64,000 nt of DNA from Mimachlamys varia (Eukaryota > Mollusca > Bivalvia > Pectinida > Pectinidae). The stretch covers positions 30,744,201-30,808,200 of the forward strand of contig OX392527.1 in the NCBI GenBank assembly GCA_947623455.1, read 5' to 3'. A program made the position numbers and the translations under genes. The notes under the pieces were generated by a model. That model was not told the DNA's origin. It did no database searches and saw only the letters and a program-made list of their open reading frames with translations. Positions 1 to 12,740 of the stretch are shown here, one piece after another. Each line of letters begins with the position of its first letter. Within the stretch, counting starts at the first letter, position 1.

Positions 1-3000
1 TGGGGTATAGACCTGTATATAGAGGGTAGTCACTGTGGTGGGTATAGACCTGTATATAGAGGGTAGTCACTGTGGTGGGGTATAGTCCTGTATATAGAGG
101 GTAGTCAGTGTGGTGGGGTATAGTCCTGTATATAGAGGGTAGTCACTGTGGTGGGGTATAGTCTTGTATATAGAGGGTAGTCACTGTGGTGGGGTATAGA
201 CCTGTATATAGAGGGTAGTCACTGTGGTGGGGTATAGTCCTGTATATAGAGGGTAGTCACTGTGGTGGGGTATAGTCCTGTATATAGAGTGTAGTCACTG
301 TAGTGGGGTATAGTCCTGTATATAGAGGGTAGTCACTGTGGTGGGGTATAGTCCTGTATATAGAGGGTAGTCAGTGTGGTGGGGTATAGTCCTGTATATA
401 GAGGGTAGTCACTGTGGTGGGGTATAGTCCTGTATATAGAGGGTAGTCACTGTGGTGGGGTATAGACCTGTATATAGAGGGTAGTCACTGTGGTGGGGTA
501 TAGTCCTGTATATAGAGGGTAGTCACTGTGGTGGGGTATAGTCCTGTATATAGAGGGTAGTCACTGTGGTGGGGTATAGTCCTGTATATAGTGGGTAGTC
601 ACTGTGGTGGGGTATAGTCCTGTATATAGAGGGTAGTCACTGTGGTGGGATATAGTCCTGTATATAGAGGGTAGTCACTGTGGTGGGGTATAGTCCTGTA
701 TATAGAGGGTAGTCACTGTGGTGGGGTATAGTCCTGTATATAGAGGGTAGTCACTGTGGTGGGGTATAGTCCTGTATATAGAGGGTAGTCACTGTGGTGG
801 GGTATAGTCCTGTATATAGAGGGTAGTCACTGTGGTGAGGTATAGTCCTGTATATATAGGGTAGTCACTGTGGTGGGGTATAGTCCTGTATATAGAGGGT
901 AGTCACTGTGATGGGGTATAGTCCTTTATATAGAGGGTTGTCATTGTGGTGGGGTATAGACCTGTATATATAGGGTAGTCACTGTGGTGGGGTATAGACC
1001 TGTATATAGAGGGTAGTCACTGTGGTGGGGTATAGTCCTGTATATAGAGGGTAGTCACTGTGGTGGGGTATAGACCTGTATATAGAGTGTAGTCACTGTG
1101 GTGGGGTATAGTCCTGTATATAGAGGGTAGTCCCTGTGGTGTGGTATAGACCTGTATATAGAGGGTAGTCACTGTGGTGGGGTATAGTCCTGTATATAGA
1201 GGGTAGTCACTGTGGTGGGGTATAGTCCTGTATATAGAGGGTAGTCACTGTGGTGGGGTATAGTCCTGTATATAGAGGGTAGTCACTGTGGTGGGGTATA
1301 GTCCTGTATATAGAGGGTAGTCCCTGTGGTGTGGTATAGACCTGTATATAGAGGGTAGTCACTGTGGTGTGGTATAGTCCTGTATATAGAGGGTAGTCCC
1401 TGTGGAGTGGTATAGACCTGTATATAGAGGGTAGTCACTGTGGTGGGGTATAGTCCTGTATATAGAGGGTAGTCACTGTGGTGGGGTATAGTCCTGTATA
1501 TAGAGGGTAGTCACTGTGGTGGGGTATAGTCCTGTATATAGAGGGTAGTCATTGTGGTGGGGTATAGACCTGTATATAGAGGGTAGTCACTGTGGTGGGG
1601 TATAGTCCTGTATATAGTGGGTAGTCACTGTGGTGGGGTATAGACCTGTATATAGAGGGTAGTCACTGTGGTGGGGTATAGACCTGTATATAGAGGGTAG
1701 TCACTGTGATTGGGTATAGTCCTGTATATAGAGGATAGTCACTGTGGTGGGGTATAGACCTGTATATAGAGGGTGGTCACTGTGGTGGGGTATAGTCCTG
1801 TATATAGAGGGTAGTCACTGTGATGGGGTATAGTCCTGTATATAGAGGGTTGTCACTGTGGTGGGGTATAGTCCTGTATATAGAGTGTAGTCACTGTGGT
1901 GGGGTATAGACCTGTATATAGAGGGTAGTCACTGTGGTGGGGTATAGTCCTGTATATAGAGGGTAGTCACTGTGGTGGGGTATAGACCTGTATATAGAGG
2001 GTAGTCACTGTGGTGGGGTATAGTCCTGTATATAGAGGGTAGTCACTGTGGTGGGGTATAGACCTGTATATAGAGGGTGGTCACTGTGGTGGGGTATAGT
2101 CCTGTATATAGAGGGTAGTCAATGTGGTGGGGTATAGTCCTGTATCTAGAGGGTAGTCACTGTGGGGGGGTATAGTCCTGTATATAGAGGGTAGTCACTG
2201 TGATGGGGTATAGTCCTGTATATAGAGGGTAGTCACTGTGGTGGGGTATATACCTGTATATAGAGGGTAGTCACTGTGGTGGGGTATATACCTGTATATA
2301 GAGGGTTGTCACTGTGGTGGGGTATAGTCCTGTATATAGAGGGTAGTCACTGTGGTGGGGTATAGTCCTGTATATAGAGTGTAGTCACTGTGGTGGGGTA
2401 TAGTCCTGTATATAGAGGGTAGTCACTGTGGTGGGGTATAGTCCTGTATCTAGAGGGTAGTCACTGTGGGGGGGTATAGTCCTGTATATAGAGGGTAGTC
2501 ACTGTGATGGGGTATAGTCCTGTATATAGAGGGTAGTCACTGTGGTGGGGTATAGTCCTGTATATAGAGTGTAGTCACTGTGGTGGGGTATAGTCCTGTA
2601 TATATAGGGTAGTCACTGTGGTGGGGTATAGTCCTGTATATAGAGGGTAGTCACTGTGGTGGGGTATAGTCCTGTATATAGAGGGTAGTCACTGTGGTGG
2701 GGTATAGTCCTGTATATAGTGGGTAGTCACTGTGGTGGGGTATAGTCCTGTATATAGAGTGTAGTCACTGTGGTGGGGTATAGTCCTGTATATAGAGGGT
2801 AGTCACTGTGGTGGGGTATAGTGCTGTATATAGAGTGTAGTCACTGTGGTGGGGTATAGTCCTGTATATAGAGGGTAGTCACTGTGGTGGGGTATAGTCC
2901 TGTATATAGAGGCTTGTCACTGTGGTGGGTATAGACCTGTATATAGAGTGTAGTCACTGTGGTGGGGTATAGTCCTGTATATAGAGGGTAGTCACTGTGG

Positions 3001-6000
3001 TGGGGTATAGTCCTGTATATAGAGGGTAGTCACTGTGGTGGGGTATAGACCTGTATATAGAGGGTAGTCACTGTGGTGGGGTATAGTCCTGTATATAGAG
3101 GGTAGTCACTGTGGTGGGGTATAGTCCTGTATATAGAGGGTAGTCACTGTGGTGGGGTATAGACCTGTATATAGAGGGTAGTCACTGTGGTGGGGTATAG
3201 TCCTGTATATAGAGGGTAGTCACTGTGGTGGGGTATAGTCCTGTATATAGAGGGTAGTCAATGTGGTGGGGTATAGTCCTGTATATAGAGGGTGGGTTGT
3301 CACTGTGGTGGGGTATAGTCCTGTATATAGAGGGTTGTCACTGTGGTGGGGTATAGTCCTGTATATAGAGGGTAGTCACTGTGGTGGGGTATAGTCCTGT
3401 ATATAGAGGGAAGTCACTGTGGTGGGGTATAGACCTGTATATAGAGTGTAGTCACTGTGGTGGGGTATAGTCCTGTATATAGAGGGTAGTCACTGTGGTG
3501 GGGTATAGTCCTGTATATAGAGGGTAGTCACTATGGTGGGGTATAGTCCTGTATATAGAGGGTGGTCACTGTGGTGGGGTATAGTCCTGTATATAGAGGG
3601 TAGTCACTGTGGTGGGGTATAGTCCTGTATATAGAGGGTAGTCACTGTGATGGGGTATAGTGCTGTATATAGAGTGTAGTCACTGTGGTGGGGTATAGTC
3701 CTGTATATAGAGGGTAGTCACTGTGGTGGGGTATAGTCCTGTATGTAGAGGGTAGTCACTGTGGTGGGGTATAGTCCTGTATATAGAGGGTAGTCACTGT
3801 GGTGGGGTATAGTCCTGTATATAGAGGGAAGTCACTGTGGTGGGGTATAGTCCTGTATATAGAGGGTGGTCACTGTGGTGGGGTATAGTCCTGTATATAG
3901 AGGGTGGTCACTGTGGTGGGGTATAGTCCTGTATATAGAGGGTAGTCACTGTGGTGGGGTATAGTCCTGTATATAGAGGGAAGTCACTGTGGTGGGGTAT
4001 AGTCCTGTATATAGAGGGTGGGTTGTCACTGTGGTGGGGTATAGTCCTGTATATAGAGGGTGGTCACTGTGGTGGGGTATAGTCCTGTATGTAGAGGGTA
4101 GTCACTGTGGTGGGGTATAGTCCTGTATATAGAGGGTAGTCACTGTGGTAGGGTATAGTCCTGTATATAGAGGGAAGTCACTGTGGTGGGGTATAGTCCT
4201 GTATATAGAGGGAAGTCACTGTGGTGGGGTATAGTCCTGTATATAGAGGGAAGTCACTGTGGTGGGGTATAGTCCTGTATATAGAGGGTAGTCACTGTGG
4301 TGGGGTATAGTCCTGTATATAGAGGGAAGTCACTGTGGTGGGGTATAGTCCTGTATATAGAGGGTAGTCACTGTGGTGGGGTATAGTCCTGTATATAAAG
4401 GGTTGTCACTGTGGTGGGGTATAGACCTGTATATAGAGGGTGGGTTGTCACTGTGGTGGGGTATAGTCCTGTATATAGAGGGTAGTCACTGTGGTGGGGT
4501 ATAGTCCTGTATATAGAGGGTAGTCCCTGTGGTGTGGTATAGACCTGTATATAGAGGGTGGGTTGTCACTGTGGTGGGGTATAGTCCTGTATATAGAGGG
4601 TAGTCACTGTGGTGGGGTATAGTCCTGTATATAGAGGGTAGTCACTGTGGTGGGGTATAGTCCTGTATATAGAGGGTTGTCACTGTGGTGGGGTATAGAC
4701 CTGTATATAGAGGGTGGGTTGTCACTGTGGTGGGGTATAGTCCTGTATATAGAGGGTAGTCACTGTGGTGGGGTATAGTCCTGTATATAGAGGGTAGTCA
4801 CTGTGGTGGGGTATAGTCCTGTATATAGAGGGTAGTCACTGTGGTGGGGTATAGTCCTGTATATAGAGGGTAGTCACTGTGGTGGGGTATAGTCCTGTAT
4901 ATAGAGGGTAGTCACTGTGGTGGGGTATAGTCCTGTATATAGAGGGTTGTCACTGTGGTGGGGTATAGACCTGTATATAGAGGGTGGGTTGTCACTGTGG
5001 TGGGGTATAGTCCTGTATATAGAGGGTAGTCACTGTGGTGGGGTATAGTCCTGTATATAGAGGGTAGTCACTGTGGTGGGGTATAGTCCTGTATATAGAG
5101 GGTAGTCACTGTGGTGGGGTATAGTCCTGTATATAGAGGGTAGTCACTGTGGTGGGGTATAGTCCTGTATATATTGGGTAGTCACTGTGGTGGGGTATAG
5201 TCCTGTATATAGAGTGTAGTCACTGTGGTGGGGTATAGTCCTGTATATAGAGGGTAGTCACTGTGGTGGGGTATAGTGCTGTATATAGAGTGTAGTCACT
5301 GTGGTGGGGTATAGTCCTGTATATAGAGGGTAGTCACTGTGGTGGGGTATAGTCCTGTATATAGAGGGTTGTCACTGTGGTGGGTATAGACCTGTATATA
5401 GAGTGTAGTCACTGTGGTGGGGTATAGTCCTGTATATAGAGGGTAGTCACTGTGGTGGGGTATAGTCCTGTATATAGAGGGTAGTCACTGTGGTGGGGTA
5501 TAGTCCTGTATATAGAGGGTAGTCACTGTGATGGGGTATAGTCCTGTATATAGAGGGTAGTCACTGTGATGGGGTATAGTCCTGTATATAGAGGGTAGTC
5601 ACTGTGGGGGGGTATAGTCCTGTATATAGAGGGTAGTCACTGTGATGGGGTATAGTCCTGTATATAGAGGGTAGTCACTGTGGTGGGGTATAGTCCTGTA
5701 TATAGAGGGTAGTCACTGTGGTGGGGTATAGTCCTGTATATAGAGTGTAGTCACTGTGGTGGGGTATAGTCCTGTATATAGAGTGTAGTCACTGTGGTGG
5801 GGTATAGTCCTGTATATAGAGGGTAGTCACTGTGGTGGGGTATAGTCCTGTATATAGAGGGTAGTCACTGTGATGGGGTATAGTCCTGTATATAGAGGGT
5901 AGTCACTGTGGTGGGGTATAGTCCTGTATATAGAGGGTAGTCACTGTGGTGGGGTATAGTCCTGTATATAGAGGGTAGTCACTGTGGTGGGGTATAGTCC

Positions 6001-8720
6001 TGTATATAGAGGGTAGTCACTGTGGTGAGGTATAGTCCTGTATATATAGGGTAGTCACTGTGGTGGGGTATAGTCCTGTATATAGAGGGTAGTCACTGTG
6101 GTGGGGTATAGTCCTGTATATAGAGGGTAGTCACTGTGGTGGGGTATAGTCCTGTATATAGAGGGTAGTCACTGTGGTGGGGTATAGTCCTGTATATAGC
6201 GGGTAGTCACTGTGGTGGGGTATAGTCCTGTATATAGAGGGTAGTCACTGTGGTGGGGTATAGTCCTGTATATAGAGGGTAGTCAATGTGGTGGGGTATA
6301 GTCCTGTATATAGAGGGTGGGTTGTCACTGTGGTGGGGTATAGTCCTGTATATAGAGGGTAGTCACTGTGGTGGGGTATAGTCCTGTATATAGAGGGTAG
6401 TCACTGTGGTGGGGTATAGTCCTGTATATAGAGGGTAGTCACTGTGGTGGGGTATAGCCCTGTATATAGAGGGTAGTCACTGTGGTGGGGTATAGTCCTG
6501 TATATAGAGGGTAGTCAATGTGGTGGGGTATAGTCCTGTATATAGAGGGTGGGTTGTCACTGTGGTGGGGTATAGTCCTGTATATAGAGGGTAGTCACTG
6601 TGATGGGGTATAGTCCTGTATATAGAGGGTAGTCACTGTGGTGGGGTATAGTCCTGTATATAGAGGGTAGTCACTGTGGTGGGGTATAGTCCTGTATATA
6701 GAGGGTAGTCACTGTGGTAGGGTATAGTCCTGTATATAGAGGGAAGTCACTGTGGTGGGGTATAGTCCTGTATATAGAGGGAAGTCACTGTGGTGGGGTA
6801 TAGTCCTGTATATAGAGGGAAGTCACTGTGGTGGGGTATAGTCCTGTATATAGAGGGTAGTCACTGTGGTGGGGTATAGTCCTGTATATAGAGGGAAGTC
6901 ACTGTGGTGGGGTATAGTCCTGTATATAGAGGGTAGTCACTGTGGTGGGGTATAGTCCTGTATATAGAGGGTAGTCACTGTGGTGGGGTATAGTCCTGTA
7001 TATAGAGGGTAGTCACTGTGGTGGGGTATAGTCCTGTATATAGAGGGTTGTCACTGTGGTGGGGTATAGACCTGTATATAGAGGGTGGGTTGTCACTGTG
7101 GTGGAGTATAGTCCTGTATATAGAGGGTAGTCACTGTGGTGGGGTATAGACCTGTATATAGAGGGTAGTCACTGTGGTGGGGTATAGTCCTGTATATAGA
7201 GGGTAGTCACTGTGGTGGGGTATAGTCCTGTATATAGAGGGTAGTCAATGTGGTGGGATATAGTCCTGTATATAGAGGGTAGTCATTGTGAGGGGGTATA
7301 GACCTGTATATAGAGGGTAGTCACTGTGGTGGGGTATAGTCCTGTATATAGAGGGTTGTCACTGTGGTGGGGTATAGTCCTGTATATAGAGGGTAGTCAA
7401 TGTGGTGGGATATAGTCCTGTATATAGAGGGTAGTCAGTGTTGTGGGGTATAGTCCTGTATATAGAGGGTAGTCACTGTGGTGGGGTATAGACCTGTATA
7501 TAGAGGGTAGTCACTGTGGTGGGGTATAGTCCTGTATATAGAGGGTAGTCACTGTGGTGGGGTATAGACCTGTATATAGAGGATAGCCACTGTGGTGGGG
7601 TATAGTCCTGTATATAGAGGGTAGTCACTGTGGTGGGGTATAGTCCTGTATATAGAGGGAAGTCACTGTGGTGGGGTATAGTCCTGTATATAGCGGGTAG
7701 TCACTGTGGTAGGGTTTAGTCCTGTATATAGAGGGTAGTCACTGTGGTAGGGTATAGTCCTGTATATAGAGTGTAGTCACTGTGGTGGGGTATAGTCCTG
7801 TATATAGAGGGTAGTCACTATGGTGGGGTATAGACCTGTATATATAGGGTAGTCACTGTGGTGGGGTATAGTCCTGTATATAGAGGGTTGTCACTGTGGT
7901 GGGGTATAGTTCTGTATATAGAGGGTAGTCACTGTGGTGGGGTATAGTCCTGTATATAGAGGATAGTCACTGTTGTGGGGTATAGTCCTGTATATAGCGG
8001 GTAGTCACTGTGGTAGGGTTTAGTCCTGTATATAGAGGGTAGTCACTGTGGTAGGGTATAGTCCTGTATATAGAGTGTAGTCACTGTGGTGGGGTATAGT
8101 CCTGTATATAGCGGGTAGTCAGTGTGGTGAGGTATAGACCTGTATATAGAAGGTAGTCACTGTGGTGGGGTATAGTCCTGTATATAGAGGGTAGTCCCTG
8201 TGGTGGGGTATAGTCCTGTATATAGCGGGTAGTCACTGTGGTGAGGTATAGACCTGTATATAGAAGGTAGTCATTGTGGTGGGGTATAGTCCGGTATATA
8301 GAGGGTAGTCACTGTGGTGTGGTATAGTCCTGTATATAAAGGGTAGTCACTGTGATGGGGAATAGTCCTGTATATAGAGGGTGGGTTGTCATTGTGGTGG
8401 GGTATAGTCCTGTATATAGAGGGTGGTCACTGTGGTGGGGTATAGTCCTGTATATAGAGGGTTGTCACTGTGGTGGGGTATAGTTCTGTATATAGAGGGT
8501 AGTCACTGTGGTGGGGTATAGTCCTGTATATAGAGGGTAGTCACTGTGGTGGGGTATAGTCCTGTATATAGCGGGTAGTCACTGTGGTAGGGTTTAGTCC
8601 TGTATATAGAGGGTAGTCACTGTGGTGGGGTATAGTCCTGTATATAGAGGGTAGTCACTGTGGTGGGTATAGACCTGTATATGAAGGGTAGTCACTGTGG
8701 TTGGGTATAGACCTATATAC
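1..8720. repeat. 38-bp satellite array, about 229 copies
   Basis: The unit starts TGGGGTATAG, carries CCTGTATATAGAGGGTAG in its middle and ends TCACTGTGG. It runs without interruption from the window edge, so the true array is longer. Variants recur: T or A before CCTGTA, GAAGTC for GTAGTC, GAGTGTAG for GAGGGTAG, and a 42-bp unit with a 4-bp gain giving GGGTGGGTTGTC (for example near 3291, 4439, 6551, 8381). The same order of variants recurs at distant points, showing segmental duplication inside the array. The right edge decays to TATGAAGGG and then ACCTATATAC. No coding signal is seen. Confidence 0.98.
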
Positions 8721-9540
8721 AATTTAAATGATAAACAATTTGATGCGTATTATTGAACCTGGTATGGATTTTGATGTTTGTCTAATAGATGTATTATGTT
8801 TGGATTGTGTATTTACATAATTGTAGGAAACGAAAACATGTCTTTATTTGATATTTGTGATGTCTGTGTTAAGATACGACAATAATCTAGTCTAAATAGT
8901 ATGTATACCCTGCCTTATTTCATGTCCGTTTTATACTTGTGTTTTAGGTGTAATAGATAAGTACTTGAATACCAGCTGGTTGTTAACACTCGTATATGTG
9001 GTTAACGTTTCACCAGCTGTCTCAAAATGTTGAACTTGATTTTGCTGGTAATTCATAAATTTTGACCCTGGCCTTCACTATGAGAATTTACAAAAATAGA
9101 ATATTGTATCAATGAACATCACACGAGGAGGACTACACTTTGTTAGCACGTGATTTACACGTGAGTTATGCGGCTTAAGCCCCTATCAGTCTGTAATCAT
9201 CCTTATCATGAGAGTGTCCTCAGGGGGATCGCCAACAAACAGAATCTGACAGGGAAAGCACGAGCACCCATCTAATCTCATAGCGCGTGCGAGACTTGAT
9301 GGTAGGGAGGGGAACACAGCTATTTTTCTAACATGCTTTTGTCTATAAACGACCTGTAAATGATTGTATCGTGGGGGCTTTGTTAAATGTTATCTGTTTA
9401 CAGCCAATTTGTACTTACTTACACATTATAGCCAAATTATTATGCTTATAATTAAAAAGGAACGATTAAAGGTAAATTACCTTTTAAAGTCTTGATTAGA
9501 TGAATATTGCACAAATCTGAGTTCCAAGGTATCGATCAAC
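8721..9540. other. AT-rich unique sequence, nothing recognised
   Basis: There is no open frame of note, no tRNA-like fold and no repeat copy that I can see. Two CACGTG-type E-box palindromes lie near 9150-9162, which can occur by chance. Confidence 0.6.
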
Positions 9541-10080
9541 AAGAACTGGAACTTTGCCTCACCCTAACATCGTAAGTTTCATTTTCGAGTCGTACCTCGC
9601 CGTCACTTCACTTCGCTCAAATGTCGCCTCATATCGCCCTCCAGACTCCAATTTATCTTACCTTCACAAGCCACGAATCAATCTACACAATGCAGTCATA
9701 CATTGATTTGCCTTCCAGCCACACATCGCCTTCAGATTTGCCTTACCTCCGCTTACGCCTCGCTTTCCCTGCAATTCCTTTTCGCATCTCCTTCTAGCAC
9801 GCTTCACTGTAGCCCAAAAAACGCCTTCTAACGACACATCGCTTTCCAGCCTAGTTCTTTTTTCCCCAGGCTAATTCTCCAATATCATTCTGCCGCGCTT
9901 CGCCTTCGAACTTAATCTTGCATCACCCTTCCTCTTACGCCTCGCACACTACAACCATTCTATCAAGCTCTCAAAATTCGTGTCACCCACAAGCCAAGGG
10001 TTCGCTTCAACTTCACTTCGCCTCACACTGTAAATAATACCCTTGTAACGTCTCACTAAATCCATAATCTGCCTCGTATT
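9541..10080. repeat. C/T-rich region with decayed CGCCT-type repeats
   Basis: The plus strand is strongly pyrimidine-biased and poor in G, with many scattered copies of CGCCTC, CGCCTTC, CGCTTTCC and TTCGCCTC at irregular spacing. The composition differs from both flanks. It looks like an old short tandem repeat that has mutated beyond a clear period. No open frame spans it. Confidence 0.45.
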
Positions 10081-10087
10081 CTAGCAT

Positions 10088-10177
10088 CCGCAAAGCTTTC
10101 TTCATCGGCAAAGCTTTCTTCATCGGCAAAGCTTTCTTCATCCGCAAAGCTTTCTTCATCCGCAAAGCTTTCTTCAT
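10088..10177. repeat. 18-bp tandem repeat, five copies
   Basis: Five direct copies of an 18-bp unit, CCGCAAAGCTTTCTTCAT with CCG or CGG at its start, followed by a partial CCG. Each contains AAGCTT. Copies are nearly identical, so expansion is recent. It abuts the C/T-rich region on its left. Confidence 0.95.
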
Positions 10178-10484
10178 CCGTATAGTTTACCATGTGGACT
10201 CAGCTGACTCAGATGAGTTTCCTAATTTCCCGATTTTTGACGTTAAGTTTTGAAAGTGACAATTATCTCTGTTGATAGTGGTACGGTTCATAGTATGCAA
10301 CATCTACTCGTTATTCATCTTTCATTGCCAAGAACTTTTCTTATTTGTAAAATTCGCATAGCTAAAAGGCGTTGAAGCAACTAAAATTTCCTTCAATACT
10401 CTTTACATATATTTGGAGCTAATGGGAACTACAATGTACAAGTACAATTGGACACTGAAAAGAAAACGACTCGAAAATAGTTGA

Positions 10485-10850
10485 TTAGTTTAGGACCATT
10501 TCATTATTTGTATAGCTGGAATCTCGTAGTGTCTGCAACACCCCGCACATTGACATTGTTATGTCTCTTGTTAATGGTAGTTGTAGTTCTGTAGAGTGGT
10601 CATACAAGTCAATGTCTGTTAACCTTGGTGGGAATCCGAGCCACTTCCCCTGATAACCATTCACAATCCTCTCTAACAACAAATCTGTCGTCACGAGGAT
10701 ATCGTACAGCAAAAACAGCCATTCTAACCCTGGTAGCATGCCATACATGCTGGTACAGCCAGGCCTTGTATTTCCCTGAAAGTCCAGACTTGTTTATCTG
10801 CTCCATCCATTCGCCATCTGTGACTGAGTGATCGTCTGGTTCCGGCTTTC
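10485..10850 (-). pseudogene. Non-LTR retrotransposon reverse transcriptase fragment, frameshifted
   Basis: Read on the minus strand, two overlapping frames give pieces resembling the region just after the RT fingers/palm in a LINE-like family common in invertebrates. One frame gives DGEWMEQINKSGLSGKYKAW and continues to LYQH; the other resumes with GMLPGLEWLFLLYD, then LLERIVNGYQGKWLGFPP and LYDHSTELQLPLT. The switch near 10745 indicates a frameshift, and a stop lies just upstream of the first piece, so this is a relic. Assignment rests on remembered family resemblance (WLYQHG...P.L.W, ERI..Y..KWLG.P, LYDHSTELQLPL); an alignment would be decisive. It lies in opposite orientation to the related fragment at 12261-12740. 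Confidence 0.6.
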
Positions 10851-12084
10851 ACTAAATATGTTGTCACACCATTTCCAAAATGCATTTTACGGGATTGTCG
10901 ACGATTGAAGGGATCTCCTCGACATGCACCTCCATCTTAAAGTGGTGGTTGGGCAAGTCGCCCCTTTTTAACTATCATGCAACGAGATTTTTGAGGCTCG
11001 AACTACAAGTGTGCTCTGCAGTCTTTATGGTGTGGTTCATTTCCATGATAAAGATAATTGGTGATATGGTGTATCATGTGACTATTTCCTTTCCGAGAAC
11101 TATCCAAGATGTAGTACTTTCTCCGACTGTGAATCTCAAGCATGTTTCTATGTGTCCTGTGACGTGATAATGATGTAGGGCTACCTCAATCAGCTTGTGT
11201 GATACAGAACCATAAGCGTTGGCAAGTCCAAAGACCAAACAATACCGTCAGGTTGCCGTCTTGACTTCTCTGATCAGTTGGCTAATGACACTCGTATGTT
11301 CTATGCACCCAGAGAACCCCGGGATGCCTCCTTTGAGATGAGAGACATAATTGATAGCACATGATATTGTGTCTGACAACAACTGCAAAGAGTCGCCTGT
11401 ACAAAAGCCAACACTCGGGAGCGCCGACAGATGGTTCAGAACAGAAGAGTAGAGACGAAATAAAACATCTGATGAACTGAGCAAGCAAAGTGCGTGGATC
11501 AGATGCAACCTCCTACAGAGAAAGCTTACATGGGCAGAAATATAGAGGATGGAACACTTCAGTATAGTATTCATGATAAGATAAGTTTATGACACTCGCC
11601 CGTCGCCTCAAATCTGTACTAGTGGGATATGACGGACACAAGCCACGTATCATGCAACCAGCAGGGCACAATGTCCTGTGTCCCAAATGCAAGATCCGTA
11701 AGAGGTAACTAAATTTGGGATCGTATCTTTTCTCTTTTTTCTTAGCAACCTCCTTCTTCATCATGTCTTCGATGGCACCGCCTTCCTTTTGGCCTTTAGT
11801 TCAGTGTTCGCCCCTGTGCTTCAGTTTCTGTTCCCTGGCCGAGACATATGCCACACGACGTCACAAAAAATGGCAGTTGCTACATGTACTAACTTCTTGG
11901 CGCTCAGTAAGACTTTGGAATGACTGGTTCACTTGTTGGCAGTATAATGTTATCGGAAGGGGTACGGTATTATGCTGGGGATTGGATGGGAGATCAGCGG
12001 CAGTGTACCCCAGAGTGCACATATATGTAGCAATTCCAATAGGCAAAAAGTGCGGACTATTGTAAAGTGGCCTAAACGACCATA
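10851..12084. other. Unique sequence between retroelement fragments
   Basis: Several open frames of 60-116 codons occur on both strands, but none has a recognisable motif and none is favoured by composition. It may be interior sequence of the same decayed retroelement or unrelated DNA. I do not call a gene here. Confidence 0.4.
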
Positions 12085-12184
12085 CTGCAGTCTCCCTAAT
12101 ACATACACACTCGCATCACATACCCCGGCTTGCCGTCCTTAAATGACCCTGGTTGAAGGACGTTAAACATGAAACAACCAAACC
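12085..12184 (+). mobile_element. SINE/LINE-like 3' tail of molluscan type
   Basis: Contains GGCTTGCCGTCCTTAAATGA, then CCCTGG and GGACGTTAAACATGAAACAA, ending in AACCAAACC. This resembles the conserved 3' tail shared by many bivalve and gastropod SINEs and their partner LINEs, as I recall it. No tRNA-like A and B boxes were recognised upstream, so this may be a tail only. The adenine-rich end fits the plus orientation. Confidence 0.45.
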
Positions 12185-12260
12185 TAAGTGGATGCAAGAA
12201 AGCACTACAGTAAGAGATATACCGATTGATTAATGATGACAAGGTACAGTACTACGAGTA

Positions 12261-12740
12261 TTGGCTAACGTCCTGGCGAAACAGAAGAAGAGTACGAACC
12301 GCATAACAGAACAGTTTGCGATACAGTTTGTACAGCAAGGGAAAAGAGGGAAAGGGAAACAAAGAGGCATATCTTATATTATAGACAGAGCTCAACTTGG
12401 GACTTGGACAAAAAACAGAGACCTTACAGCGAAATGTCGTCGAAACAGTCCAAATTCCTCATCGCAATATAATAACGGTACAATGGGAAGAAGAATGTGA
12501 GAAACCACACGAAAAGAAAGATGACGAGATAATGGCAAAATCTATGGACAAAGTTTGTACTGAATGGCTCTCCCAAATGAAGATGGGCTGCAGAGAGTTT
12601 CCTGTCCAACTTGCATGGAGGATGTTGCAGGCAGGGGTCACATGCAGAGATACATATGTAGCAATTACACTTTTGGCAGAATCTGCTGATAGAGCATCGT
12701 GCTGTCTTTAACAGAAGACTGGCTATACCAGAAGACAAGA
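12261..12740 (+). pseudogene. Non-LTR retrotransposon C-terminal domain fragment, frameshifted
   Basis: Two plus-strand frames together resemble the C-terminal part of the same LINE-like family. The first (12261-12500) contains AIQFVQQGKRGKGKQ and IIDRAQLGTW. The second (12397-12711) contains VQWEEECEKPHEKKDDEIM, MKMGCREFPVQLAWRMLQAG and ESADRAS. In relatives this region reads roughly ELTVPWEE.E.AHERK followed by VEVGCRGF..QS..R.L...GI and AE.AS.WLW, and the ELT part looks like a PD-(D/E)xK-type nuclease signature. Here the PD and ELT residues are missing, so activity is unlikely. Family placement is from recollection, not a search. Confidence 0.55.

Noticed and set aside
1..8720. Telomeric or subtelomeric repeat
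   Set aside because: No TTAGGG-type units. The 38-bp unit is an ordinary satellite, and nothing shows chromosome position.
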